This document shows positions 11,469 through 19,842 of a stretch of 64,000 bases of DNA, one piece after another. Position 1 is the stretch's first letter, and every line of letters begins with the position of its first letter. The stretch is from Streptomyces sp. NRRL F-2664 (lineage in GTDB: Bacteria > Actinomycetota > Actinomycetes > Streptomycetales > Streptomycetaceae): positions 149,857 through 213,856 of the forward strand of contig NZ_JOFX01000024.1 in the NCBI RefSeq assembly GCF_000719345.1, given 5' to 3'. Under the pieces are notes generated by a model. That model saw nothing but the letters and a program-made list of their open reading frames with translations, was not told the DNA's origin and ran no database searches. The position numbers and the translations under genes were made by a program.

Positions 11469-11977
11469 TCACGCGGCCCAAGCAGCCAGAGCGGCGAAGT
11501 CCGCACCGACCAGGCCGACCCGCTCGTCGACGTGCAGCAGCAGGGTGCGAGCCGGGTGGCGCTGGTCGACGTACTCGCGGTCCAGCGAGGTGATGTCGTC
11601 GTCGATCCAGGCGAAGGGGCGCTCGCCCGCGTACTCCAGGACGTACTGGGTCTTCCAGAAGGTGCCGCGCGGAGCCCGGCCGTGCATCACCGGCCAGTCG
11701 ATGAACGGGAGCCGGGGCAGGCCCAGGTGCGGGCCTATCCAGTCGTTCGCCTCGTCCTTCCAGGTGGTCGCCCACACCAGGTCGTACGCGTCCGCGAGCG
11801 CGAGGAGCTCGGCGCCGTGGCCGTGGTTCAGCCAGACCCGCAGGGGCTTCGCGCGCTCCTCCCGGGTCCAGCCCGTCGGCCGCATCCGATGGGTGGAGTA
11901 GCCCGCGGGTCGGCGCTCGCCCGGGCACCGTAGGGGTTCAGCGGTCCGTCGACGTCGATCAGCAGGAGTGGTTTCAT
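11469..11977 (-). pseudogene. HAD-like hydrolase gene, frameshifted near its start
   Basis: The intact 3' frame (from 11885) encodes a HAD-like protein of the Streptomyces DVDGPLNP family, with WATTWKDEANDWIGP and WIDDDITSLDREY. The expected N terminus, MKPLLLIDVDGPLNPYGAR including the catalytic aspartates, is encoded from ATG 11977 in another frame. In the downstream frame the sequence just before 11885 reads GYSTHR and continues naturally into MRPTGW, so a single-base loss lies between about 11898 and 11935. Either a true frameshift mutation or a sequence error. With the catalytic DVD motif cut off, the product as read would be inactive. Confidence 0.7.
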
Positions 11978-12029
11978 CCGGGCAGGATCTCCTTTCGGCC
12001 GCCCGCGAGCAGGCGGTTTTCGTTCACGG

Positions 12030-12047
12030 TGAGACAGTGGTGTCTCA
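12030..12047. promoter_or_regulatory. TetR-type operator palindrome
   Basis: TGAGACA-GTGG-TGTCTCA is a perfect 7-4-7 inverted repeat just upstream of the TetR gene, with another TGTCTCA half site at 12061-12067 overlapping the start codon. A TAGGCT -10 hexamer (12055-12060) lies between them, so binding would block transcription of the TetR-MFS operon and possibly of the divergent HAD gene. The TetR-like regulator next to it is the probable ligand-controlled binder. Confidence 0.7.
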
Positions 12048-12066
12048 ATCGGTGTAGGCTTGTCTC

Positions 12067-12618
12067 ATGGCCATGGATCGTGACCAGGTGCTCCGCGCCG
12101 CCGCCGCCCTGCTCTCCCGCAAATCGACCGCCACGATGGACGAGGTCGCCCGCGCCGCCGGAATCGGGCGCGCGACCCTCCACCGGCACTTCGCCGGGCG
12201 CGACGCCCTCGTACGCGCCCTCGAAGACCTCGGCATCCGGGAGTTCGAGGTGGCGTTCGACAACGCCCGCCTCGGTGAGGGCACCGCGGTCGAGGCGCTC
12301 CGGCGGCTCGTCGCCGAGGCCGAGCCGAACGCCCAGCTGCTCGCCTTCCTCGTCACCGAGAACCAGCTCTTCGAGGGCGACGAGGTCAACGAGGGCTGGG
12401 CCCGGCTCGACGCCCGCGTCACCGCCCTCTTCCGGCGCGGCCAGGAAGAGGGCGACATCCGGATCGACCTGAGCCCCGCATGGCTCACCGAGGCCCTCTA
12501 CGGCCTCATCGGCAGCTGCGCCTGGGCTGTCATGGACGGCCGGGTCGCCGCAAAGGACTTCCAATACTTGATCATCGAGCTGCTGCTCGGTGGCGCCCGA
12601 CGGAGTGTGGAGAAATGA
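12067..12618 (+). CDS. TetR-family transcriptional regulator
   Basis: A 183-residue one-component repressor. The N-terminal helix-turn-helix (about residues 5-50) reads TMDEVARAAGIGRATLHRHF, the classic TetR recognition region; the C-terminal half is a variable ligand-binding helical bundle. The ATG begins seven bases after TAGGCT and is probably leaderless. It overlaps the downstream MFS exporter by four bases (ATGA), so the two are one operon; autorepression through the operator at 12030-12047 and drug-induced derepression of the pump is the likely logic. Confidence 0.92.
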   Translation: MAMDRDQVLRAAAALLSRKSTATMDEVARAAGIGRATLHRHFAGRDALVRALEDLGIREFEVAFDNARLGEGTAVEALRRLVAEAEPNAQLLAFLVTENQLFEGDEVNEGWARLDARVTALFRRGQEEGDIRIDLSPAWLTEALYGLIGSCAWAVMDGRVAAKDFQYLIIELLLGGARRSVEK

Positions 12619-14159
12619 GCCGTACCGAACAGCTGATACGTCAGAAGGGGGTGGAGGAGAAGGCCCGCGGACGCTGGCTCGCACTCTCCGTGCTCGTCCT
12701 GGCCGTGCTGCTCGTCGCGGTCGACGCCACGGTCCTCGGCCTCGCCACGCCCTCCCTCAGCGAAGACCTCAAGCCGTCCGGCAGTCAGTTGCTGTGGATC
12801 GGCGACATCTACTCCTTCGTGATCGCCGGACTCCTGGTCTCCATGGGCTCCCTCGGCGACCGGATCGGCCGCAAGAAGCTGCTCCTCGTCGGCGCCACCG
12901 CCTTCGGCGCCGTCTCGGTCCTGAACGCCTACGCGACCAGCCCCGAGATGATGATCGTCGCCCGCGCCCTGCTCGGCGTGGCCGGAGCCACCCTGATGCC
13001 GTCCACGCTCGCGCTGATCCGCAACATCTTCACCGACCCCAAGGAGCGCAGCCTCGCCATCGGCATCTGGGGCGCGACCGCCTCGGCCGGCGCGGCCGTC
13101 GGCCCGGTCGTCGGCGGAGCCCTGCTCCAGCACTTCTGGTGGGGGTCGGTCTTCCTCATCAACCTCCCCGTCATGCTCGCCCTGGTCCTCGTCGGCAGCA
13201 AGCTCCTGCCCGAGTCGAAGAACCCGGTCGCGGGCCCCTGGGACCTGCTCAGCGTCGCCCTGTCCCTCGTCGGCGTCATCGCCGTGGTCTACGCCGTCAA
13301 GGAAGCCGCCACGCACGGAGTGAACTGGGAGACCGCGGTCGCCGCGCTCCTCGGCGCGGGCGCGCTGTACGCCTTCGTCCGCCGCCAGTTCACCCTGCCG
13401 TCCCCCCTGCTCGACATGCGGCTCTTCCGCCACCGCGGCTTCTCCGGCGCGGTCCTCGCCGACCTGCTCACCGTCTTCGGCCTCTCGGGACTGGTCTTCT
13501 TCCTGTCCCAGTTCCTCCAGCTCGTCCAGGGGCGCGGCCCGCTCGAGGCCGGCCTGGCGGAGCTGCCCGCGGCCGTCGGCGCGGTGGCCACCGGCCTGGT
13601 CGCGGGCCGGTACGCCCGCCGGTACTCCGTGCGCTCCGTCGTCACCGGCGGTCTCGCCGCCATCGGCCTGGCCCTCGCCGTCCTGACCGTCATCCACAAG
13701 GAGAGCGGCTACCCGCTGCTCGGCGCGGCCCTGCTCGTCGTCGGCCTCGGCGCCGGCTTCTCCTTCACCGTCACCGCCGACGTGATCCTCTCCAGCGTGC
13801 CCAAGGAGCAGGCCGGTTCGGCCTCCGCCGTCTCCGAAACCGCGTACGAGCTCGGCGCCGCCCTCGGCATCGCCCTGCTCGGCTCCATCGTCACCGGCGT
13901 CTACCAGGGCTTCACCGCTCCGGCCTCGGTCACCGGACCGGTTGCCGACGCCGCCCACGAGTCCCTCGGAGGGGCCGTGGAGGCCGCCAGGACGCTGGAC
14001 CCCGACACCGCCGCCCACATGGTCGGCGCCGCCCAGGAGGCCTTCGTCGACGGCCTGCGGCTCGCCGCCGGCGTCGGCGCGGCCGTCCTGCTGGCCACCG
14101 CCGCGGCCGCCTGGTTCCTGCTGCGGGGCCAGCGGCTCCAGGAGGGCATCGAGCACTGA
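12615..14159 (+). CDS. MFS drug exporter, DHA2 (14-TM) family
   Basis: Proton-coupled multidrug efflux pump in the cytoplasmic membrane, 514 residues with about 14 hydrophobic segments. Motif A is visible as GSLGDRIGRKKLLL after TM2, and the early VDATVLGLATPSLSEDL and the GIWGATASAGAAVGPVVGG stretch (motif C type, antiporter) are diagnostic of the QacA/SmvA-like group. Its ATG overlaps the TetR stop by four bases. The N terminus (MSRTEQLIRQKG) is a short cytoplasmic tail. The substrate cannot be told from sequence. Confidence 0.93.
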   Translation: MSRTEQLIRQKGVEEKARGRWLALSVLVLAVLLVAVDATVLGLATPSLSEDLKPSGSQLLWIGDIYSFVIAGLLVSMGSLGDRIGRKKLLLVGATAFGAVSVLNAYATSPEMMIVARALLGVAGATLMPSTLALIRNIFTDPKERSLAIGIWGATASAGAAVGPVVGGALLQHFWWGSVFLINLPVMLALVLVGSKLLPESKNPVAGPWDLLSVALSLVGVIAVVYAVKEAATHGVNWETAVAALLGAGALYAFVRRQFTLPSPLLDMRLFRHRGFSGAVLADLLTVFGLSGLVFFLSQFLQLVQGRGPLEAGLAELPAAVGAVATGLVAGRYARRYSVRSVVTGGLAAIGLALAVLTVIHKESGYPLLGAALLVVGLGAGFSFTVTADVILSSVPKEQAGSASAVSETAYELGAALGIALLGSIVTGVYQGFTAPASVTGPVADAAHESLGGAVEAARTLDPDTAAHMVGAAQEAFVDGLRLAAGVGAAVLLATAAAAWFLLRGQRLQEGIEH

Positions 14160-14192
14160 CCCGTCGCCAAGGGAGGCTGCCCCCAAACGGAG

Positions 14193-14221
14193 TTGACAGT
14201 CCGTGGAACCCGGGACACCAT
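14193..14221 (+). promoter_or_regulatory. Candidate promoter for the beta-helix membrane gene
   Basis: Consensus -35 TTGACA at 14193-14198, 17-base spacer, weak -10 CACCAT at 14216-14221. Transcription would start at about the ATG at 14229, so the mRNA would be leaderless; this supports that start over the in-frame GTG at 14193. Confidence 0.5.
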
Positions 14222-14228
14222 CCCGGCG

Positions 14229-15704
14229 ATGGAGATCAACGATCTGACCCCCGCCGAGCGCCGCGTCTGGGAGGCCTTCCCACGAGGCGAAGGCGTCGAC
14301 TTCCGGGAGCACCCCGACGACAGCTCCGTCGACGGGGCCGGCTGGGGGCCCGGCCGCACCCTGCGGGCCGAGGTCCTGCGGGCCCTCCTGCTCGGCGCCG
14401 CCCCCGCGGTCCAGGGCCGGGTCGCCGGGCTCAAGATCAAGGGTGCGCGGATCGTCGGCAAGCTCGACCTGCGCTACGCGGTGGTCGACCATCCGATCCG
14501 GATGCGCGACTGCTGGTTCGAACGCAAACCGCTGCTCTACGGGGCCCAGCTGAAAGCCCTCGTCCTCGGCTACTCCACCCTTCCCGGCCTGACCGCGGCC
14601 ACCGTGCGCGTCGACGTCGTCCTGCGGCTCTCCTGCTGCCGGATCAGCGGCCCCGTCCGGCTCCAGGGTGCCAAAATATCCGGCGGCCTCTTCCTCCAGG
14701 GCGCCGTGATCGGCCCCGTGACGGGTGAGGAGGCGGACGAACCGCCGCTCCAGCTCAACCACGTGGAGATCGGCACCGACATCATCGCCAACGACCTCAC
14801 CGTCCACGGCCAACTGCGCCTCAACGGCGCTGTGGTCGGCGGCCAGGTCAACCTCGACGACGCCCGCCTGTTCGCCCCCGGCGGCATCGCCCTGCACGCC
14901 GAGACCCTGTCCGTCGGCACCGACCTGCGGGCCCGCCGCATGGAGGCCCACGGCACGGTCAACCTCACCGGAGCCCGGATACCGGGCCAGCTCAACCTGG
15001 CCGGCGCGGTCTTCGTGAACCCCGGAGGGACCGCCCTGCGCGCCTCCAGCTGCACCGTCGGCGAGGTGTGGCTGCGCGCCTGCGACCGGATCCAGGGCGT
15101 GGTCAACCTGCGCCGCTCCCACGTCGACCTGCTGCACATCCCGCCCGGGGCCTGGCCCGACCGGATCCGCATCGACGGCCTGACCTACCGCACGCTGGCC
15201 CCGCACCTGCCCGCGGAGGAGCGGCTGCCCGCGCTGGAGCGCGAGGAGTCGGGATATCTCCCGTACGCCTACGAACAACTGGCCGCGGCCTACCGCACCG
15301 CGGGCGACGAGGCGGCCGCCCGGACGGTGCAGCTCGCCAAGCTGCGCAGGCACCGCCACACCCTGCCGCGGCACGCCCGCGCCTGGGGGCACCTGCAGGA
15401 CGCGACCGTCGGCTACGGCTTCCGGCCGCTGCGCGCCGCGGGCTGGCTGGCGGCGCTCCTGCTCACCGGGGCGATCGCCTTCGCGCTGGAGCCGCCGCGC
15501 CCGCTGAAGCAGGGGGAGGCCCCGGACTTCAACGCCGTGTTCTACACCATCGACCTGATGCTGCCGATCATCGGTTTCGGCCAGGAACAGGCCTTCGCCC
15601 CGAGCGGCGGGCACCAGTGGCTGTCGTACCTGCTGATCGTGACCGGCTGGATCCTCGCCACCACGACGGCGGCGGGCGTCAGCCGGTCACTGCGGCGCCA
15701 GTGA
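14229..15704 (+). CDS. Membrane-anchored beta-helix-like repeat protein
   Basis: Unknown function, 491 residues. From about residue 55 to 310 it carries repeats of around 20 residues built as a beta-solenoid (GLKIKGARIVGKLDLRYAVV, CRISGPVRLQGAKISGGLFL, AHGTVNLTGARIPGQLNLAG), reminiscent of pentapeptide-repeat or bactofilin-like folds. A helical section follows (AYEQLAAAYRTAGDEAAART), then two or three C-terminal hydrophobic segments (about 405-425, 445-470). In the databases Streptomyces relatives have carried loose oxidoreductase labels, but I see no nucleotide-binding motif to support that. Start chosen from the leaderless promoter. Confidence 0.75.
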   Translation: MEINDLTPAERRVWEAFPRGEGVDFREHPDDSSVDGAGWGPGRTLRAEVLRALLLGAAPAVQGRVAGLKIKGARIVGKLDLRYAVVDHPIRMRDCWFERKPLLYGAQLKALVLGYSTLPGLTAATVRVDVVLRLSCCRISGPVRLQGAKISGGLFLQGAVIGPVTGEEADEPPLQLNHVEIGTDIIANDLTVHGQLRLNGAVVGGQVNLDDARLFAPGGIALHAETLSVGTDLRARRMEAHGTVNLTGARIPGQLNLAGAVFVNPGGTALRASSCTVGEVWLRACDRIQGVVNLRRSHVDLLHIPPGAWPDRIRIDGLTYRTLAPHLPAEERLPALEREESGYLPYAYEQLAAAYRTAGDEAAARTVQLAKLRRHRHTLPRHARAWGHLQDATVGYGFRPLRAAGWLAALLLTGAIAFALEPPRPLKQGEAPDFNAVFYTIDLMLPIIGFGQEQAFAPSGGHQWLSYLLIVTGWILATTTAAGVSRSLRRQ

Positions 15705-15770
15705 GGACGGCGGGAACCGCGAGCAGCACGGGAACCGCCGCGATCGCGGGAACCCGGGGGCGCCGGCCGG

Positions 15771-16478
15771 TCAGGCCGCCTTCGCCTTGGTCGCGTACAT
15801 GTCGACGTACTCCTGGCCCGACAGGCGCATGACCTCGGCCATCACCGAGTCCGTGACGGCGCGCAGCACGTACCGGTCACGGTCCATGCCCTCGTAGCGG
15901 GAGAACTCCATCGGCTCGCCGAAGCGGACCGTGACCCGGCCCGGGCGCGGCATGCCGGCGCCGCCGGGCTGGAGCTTGTCGGTGCCGATCATCGCGAACG
16001 GCACCACGGGGGCGCCGGTCATCAGGGTGAGGCGGGCGATGCCGGTGCGCCCGCGGTACAGCCGGCCGTCGGGGGAGCGGGTGCCCTCGGGGTAGATGCC
16101 GAAGATCTTGCCCTCTTCGAGGATCCTGCGGCCGGTCATCAGGGCCGCGACGCCGCCGTTGGCCCCGTCACGGTCGACCGGGATCATGCCGGAGCCGGTG
16201 AAGAACCACGCCATGAGCCGGCCCTTGAGCCCCTTGCCGGTCACGTACTCGTCCTTGCCGATGAAGTGCACCGTGCGGTCGCAGACCAGCGGCAGGATCA
16301 TGGAGTCGATGAACGTGAGGTGGTTGCCCGCCAGAATCACCGGTCCCGAGCCGGGGATGTTCTCGACGCCCTCCACGCGGGTGCGGAACATCGTGCGCAT
16401 GACCGGTCCGACAGTGGCTTTGATGAGCTTCGTACGGAACAACGTGGGCCCTCCGGCATCGAAAAGCGGCTCGCGCAC
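15771..16478 (-). CDS. Lysophospholipid acyltransferase (PlsC family)
   Basis: Probable 1-acylglycerol-3-phosphate acyltransferase making phosphatidic acid at the membrane. The 235-residue protein has the catalytic NHLTFID (HX4D) motif at about residue 54, the acceptor-binding motif IYPEGTRSPDGRLYRGRTG, and a VPFAMIGTD block, in the expected order for the PlsC fold. The start is a GTG at 16478. It faces the beta-helix gene (convergent) and is divergent from the glycerophosphodiesterase gene. Confidence 0.92.
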   Translation of the reverse strand: MREPLFDAGGPTLFRTKLIKATVGPVMRTMFRTRVEGVENIPGSGPVILAGNHLTFIDSMILPLVCDRTVHFIGKDEYVTGKGLKGRLMAWFFTGSGMIPVDRDGANGGVAALMTGRRILEEGKIFGIYPEGTRSPDGRLYRGRTGIARLTLMTGAPVVPFAMIGTDKLQPGGAGMPRPGRVTVRFGEPMEFSRYEGMDRDRYVLRAVTDSVMAEVMRLSGQEYVDMYATKAKAA

Positions 16479-16707
16479 CCACCACTCGGCAGTAGCGCAG
16501 GTGAGGACGATACTCGCGGGTCAGCTCCGAGCGCACATCGGGTTCACGTGTCGGATACGTATTGTTGACGCGCGTTTTCGCCAAGTTCCCCGGATGTGCC
16601 TGCGACGCACCCCCTGCGGCCACCCCCGTCCGCCTACCATCGGCACGCCGATCACGGCCTTCATGCTTCACGGCCCCCGGGGGCCTTCACGACGAGGAGT
16701 GGCACTC

Positions 16708-17874
16708 ATGGCGCAGGGCGGGGCAGCGCGGCGCACGGTCCTGGGGGCGGCCGCGGTGGCGGCCGGGGCGGGGATCATCGGACTCGGCGCGGGGCCGGCC
16801 GCCGCCTCCGGCGGGGGCGCCGGCCCCGGCCGCGGCTTCCGCGACCTTCCGTACCCCACCGTCATCGGCCACCGGGGTGCCAGCGGCTACCGGCCGGAAC
16901 ACACCCTCGGCTCCTACCAGCTGGCCCTCGACCTGGGGGCCGACGTCATCGAGCAGGACCTGGTGCCCACCCGCGACGGCCACCTGGTGTGCCGTCACGA
17001 GAACGAGATAGGCGGGACCACCGACGTCGCCGACCACCCCGAGTTCGCCGCCCGGCGCACCACCAAGTCAGTCGACGGGGTCCCGGTCACCGGCTGGTTC
17101 ACCGAGGACTTCACCCTCGCCGAGCTGAAGACCCTGCGCGCGAAGGAACGGATTCCCGCCGTCCGCCAGCGCAACACGCTCTACGACGGCCACTGGGCCG
17201 TCCCCACCTTCGAAGAGGTGCTCCGCTGGGCCGATCGCGAGGGCCGCCGCCGCGGCGAGCGCGTCTGGCTGCACGTCGAGACCAAGCACCCCAGCTACTT
17301 CCGCGGCCTCGGCCTCGGGCTGGAGGAGCCCCTCGCCCGGCTGCTGCGCCGGTACCGGCGCGACGGCCGGGACGCCGCCGTCTTCCTGCAGTCCTTCGAA
17401 CCCTCCAGCATCCAGCGGCTCTCCCGGCTGGTCTCCGCGCCCCGTGTGGTCCTGCTGTCCGCCGCCGGCACCCGCCCCTGGGACTTCGAGCAGGCCGGGG
17501 ATCCGCGGACGGTCGCGGACCTGGTCAAGCCCGAGGGGCTGAGGTGGATCGCCGGGTTCGCCCAGGGCATCGGCCCCACCATGGACCTCATCCTGCCGCG
17601 CGACGCGGCCGGCCGGCTCGGGGCGCCCACCACCCTGGTGAAGGACGCCCACGCCCACGGGCTGCTGCTGCACCCCTACACCGCGCGCAACGAGAACAGC
17701 TTCCTGTCGGCCGAGTACCGCAAGGGGACGGACCCGGCGGCGTACGGGGACGCCCTCGGCGCCTTCCGTACCTACTTCGCGCAAGGCATCGACGGGATCT
17801 TCACCGACAATCCGGACACCGGACTGCTCGCGGCCGAGGCCTTCCGGCCGGGCCGACGCCCCGTCAACGACTGA
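16708..17874 (+). CDS. Tat-exported glycerophosphodiester phosphodiesterase
   Basis: Secreted enzyme releasing glycerol 3-phosphate from deacylated phospholipids. The 388-residue precursor starts with a twin-arginine signal (ARRTVLGAAAVAAGAGIIGLG). The mature GDPD TIM barrel carries VIGHRGASGYRPEHT (catalytic His and Arg), DVIEQDLVPTRDGHLVCRHE (metal-binding Glu/Asp and second His) and the C-terminal GIDGIFTDNPD. ATG 16708 is chosen because GAGGAG ends ten bases upstream; the upstream GTG at 16699 would abut that site. Likely used in phosphate or glycerol scavenging. Confidence 0.93.
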   Translation: MAQGGAARRTVLGAAAVAAGAGIIGLGAGPAAASGGGAGPGRGFRDLPYPTVIGHRGASGYRPEHTLGSYQLALDLGADVIEQDLVPTRDGHLVCRHENEIGGTTDVADHPEFAARRTTKSVDGVPVTGWFTEDFTLAELKTLRAKERIPAVRQRNTLYDGHWAVPTFEEVLRWADREGRRRGERVWLHVETKHPSYFRGLGLGLEEPLARLLRRYRRDGRDAAVFLQSFEPSSIQRLSRLVSAPRVVLLSAAGTRPWDFEQAGDPRTVADLVKPEGLRWIAGFAQGIGPTMDLILPRDAAGRLGAPTTLVKDAHAHGLLLHPYTARNENSFLSAEYRKGTDPAAYGDALGAFRTYFAQGIDGIFTDNPDTGLLAAEAFRPGRRPVND

Positions 17875-17947
17875 GCGCCGCTTCCCGAACGAGTGGCCCG
17901 CGCCGGGTGGGGAAACCGCCGGGCGCGGACCGCTCGTCCCGCTCGGC

Positions 17948-18496
17948 ATGGACCTGCTGAAGGACCCCGACCTCGTCAACGAACTGGGCCCGCTGCTCTC
18001 CGCGGAGGCGGCGGCGGAGGCCCCGGCCGCCGGAGTGGACGCCGCCGACCTGGAACAAGCCGTCTGGGTCAGGCTGCTGGAGAGCGGCCGGCGCGCACCC
18101 GATCCCGCCGACCCGGCCGAGCCGGCCCGCTGGCTGCGCCGCGCGGTACGGGCCGAGGCCCGGGTCGCCCGGCGCCGCACCCGGCGGGAGATCCCCTACG
18201 ACCACCGGCCGCGCAGCGATGCCGGCTCCGGCCCCGGGACCGCACCCGAAGACGCCCTGCTGCACGGCGAGGAGCACCGCGCCCTCCGATCGGCCGTCGC
18301 CCGGTTGCCCGGACGCTGCCCCGAGCTGATGAAGGCACTTCTTTCGCCCAGAGACCTCACATACCGTGAAATCGCAGGAGAGTTGGGTATCTCACAAGGA
18401 AGTTTAGGGCCCGTGCGTTCCCGTTGCCTGGGATGTCTGCGCAGAATGCTCGCGGCAGAGGTTGCGGCTCCTGGCCTTCGGGGAAGGGAGCGGTAG
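17948..18496 (+). CDS. Small sigma-70-like RNA polymerase sigma factor with a TTA codon
   Basis: A 182-residue ECF-like sigma factor. An N-terminal region 2-like segment (about residues 30-75, ADLEQAVWVRLLES... RWLRRAVRAEARVARRR) is followed by a linker and a region 4 helix-turn-helix (LTYREIAGELGISQGSLGPV, about 138-157). The Leu at about residue 153 in the recognition helix is encoded by TTA (18404-18406), the only in-frame TTA I found in the window. In Streptomyces such genes depend on the developmentally controlled bldA tRNA. Local GC is visibly lower from 18330 to 18430 than in neighbours. No anti-sigma factor gene is adjacent. Confidence 0.85.
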   Translation: MDLLKDPDLVNELGPLLSAEAAAEAPAAGVDAADLEQAVWVRLLESGRRAPDPADPAEPARWLRRAVRAEARVARRRTRREIPYDHRPRSDAGSGPGTAPEDALLHGEEHRALRSAVARLPGRCPELMKALLSPRDLTYREIAGELGISQGSLGPVRSRCLGCLRRMLAAEVAAPGLRGRER

Positions 18497-18533
18497 ACCA
18501 ACGGGCTACCAGGTGAGCTGGAGGCATGCGCAC

Positions 18534-19040
18534 ATGGGCATGAGCGTGACCATTTCGGCGGCGGTCGCCGAGGACGCCGAGCAGATCTTCAAACTCCAGT
18601 ACCTCGCCTTCCAGCGCGAGGCCGAGCTGTACGGCAACTACCTCATCCAGCCGCTCACCCAGTCCCTGGACTCCCTCAAGGGCGAACTCGCTACCGACAC
18701 CGTCCTCGTGGCCCGGCTCGGCGACGAGATCGTCGGAACCGTGCGCGGCAGCGTGGACGACGAGGGAACCGCCAAGATCGCCAAGCTCTGCGTCCACCCG
18801 CGCCTGCAGGGCCACGGGCTCGGCGCCCGGCTGCTGCGCGCCGTGGAGGAGGCTCTCGCGGGCCCCGGCACCGCCACCCGCTTCCGCCTGCACACCGGTC
18901 ACAAGAGCGAGTCCAACCTGCGCCTCTACCGCAAGGCCGGCTACGTCACGGTCGGTGGGCGCACCGCGTCCGACGGGGTGCAGCTGGTCATCCTGGAGAA
19001 AGAGGCCAAGAATCCCACCGACTTCGCGGTCAGCGCCTGA
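18534..19040 (+). CDS. GNAT-family N-acetyltransferase
   Basis: Single-domain acetyl-CoA-dependent acetyltransferase, 168 residues. The acetyl-CoA loop KLCVHPRLQGHGLGARLL (motif A, R/Q-x-x-G-x-G) lies at about residues 90-107, followed by the motif B region NLRLYRKAGYVTVGG. The substrate is unknown. Start ATG 18534 is used because GGAGG (18520-18524) stands nine bases before it; ATG 18540 is an alternative. Convergent with the two membrane genes downstream, with only 12 bases between. Confidence 0.9.
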   Translation: MGMSVTISAAVAEDAEQIFKLQYLAFQREAELYGNYLIQPLTQSLDSLKGELATDTVLVARLGDEIVGTVRGSVDDEGTAKIAKLCVHPRLQGHGLGARLLRAVEEALAGPGTATRFRLHTGHKSESNLRLYRKAGYVTVGGRTASDGVQLVILEKEAKNPTDFAVSA

Positions 19041-19052
19041 GCCGGGCCCCGC

Positions 19053-19481
19053 TCAGCGCCTGCGCAGCCAGAGCATCCCGGTGATCGGCAGGATCACCGG
19101 GATGAACAGGTAGCCCATGCCGAACTGCGACCAGACGGTCGTGTCGGGGAAGGACTCCGGTCGCAGCAGCGTCCACGTGCCCACGGCCAGGACGCCCGCC
19201 AGCTCGGCGGCGCAGCAGAACAGCGCCGCCCGGCGCGCCCTCTCCCCGCCACGCACGAGGGAGTACGTGATGAAGGCGTAGGCGAGCGCAGCCAGCGCCG
19301 ACAGCGAGTAGGCCAGCGGCGCCCGGCCGAACTCGGTCGAGATCTGGTAGGCCGACCGCGAGACCGCGCCCACCACCATCACCCCGTACAGCCACACCAG
19401 GAGCAGTCCCGGCCCGGAGACCAGCCGCTTGCGTCCGGTGGCAGTGGCCTCCGACGTCGTCCCCGTCTCGGTCTCAGGCAC
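19053..19481 (-). CDS. Integral membrane protein, four TM segments
   Basis: Hypothetical 142-residue protein with a polar N terminus (MPETETGTTSEATATGRKR) and four hydrophobic segments at about residues 25-45, 58-78, 85-105 and 118-138, ending in LWLRRR. No functional motif seen. It follows, with an eight-base overlap, another small membrane gene (19474-19842) on the same strand, so the two are probably translated together and may form one membrane complex; such pairs are widespread in Streptomyces but uncharacterised to my knowledge. Confidence 0.8.
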   Translation of the reverse strand: MPETETGTTSEATATGRKRLVSGPGLLLVWLYGVMVVGAVSRSAYQISTEFGRAPLAYSLSALAALAYAFITYSLVRGGERARRAALFCCAAELAGVLAVGTWTLLRPESFPDTTVWSQFGMGYLFIPVILPITGMLWLRRR

Positions 19482-19842
19482 CAGTGGTTCCCCAGATGTC
19501 GTAGAGCCGTACTTCGAGGACGGCGAGGACGACCGCGCCCGCGGCCACCGTCACCGACCCCCACTTGGTCCGCTCGGTCAGCGACAGCAGCCCGGCGGCC
19601 GGCACCGCGGCGAACGCGCCGAGCAGGTACGCCACGAAGATCACTGCGCCCTCGTCGGGCTTCTCGCCCCTGGCCAGCTGGACCAGCCCGATCACCAGCT
19701 GGGCCAGGACCAGCACGGTCACGACGGCCATGCCGATGAAGTGCCAGTCCTTGGTCGGCTGGTCCCGCAGCGCGGCGAAACCGCACCAGGCGGCGAGGGC
19801 GAGTGCGGCCACGCCGATGGCGACCGTCAGGGCGTCGAGCAT
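19474..19842 (-). CDS. Small integral membrane protein, upstream partner
   Basis: Hypothetical 122-residue protein with four hydrophobic segments (about 3-22, 38-58, 67-88, 95-115) and short charged loops (RDQPTKDW, ARGEKPDEG, TERTKWG). No catalytic motif. The stop overlaps the start of the next membrane gene by eight bases, indicating coupling. Start ATG at 19842 follows shortly after an AT-rich island (GGTATTACGG in plus orientation, 19852-19861) that may hold its -10 region. Confidence 0.8.
   Translation of the reverse strand: MLDALTVAIGVAALALAAWCGFAALRDQPTKDWHFIGMAVVTVLVLAQLVIGLVQLARGEKPDEGAVIFVAYLLGAFAAVPAAGLLSLTERTKWGSVTVAAGAVVLAVLEVRLYDIWGTTGA

Noticed and set aside
12498..15614. Thousand-codon minus frame opposite the MFS and solenoid genes
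   Set aside because: Glu/Gly/Ala-rich shadow; the MFS signature motifs are in the plus frame.
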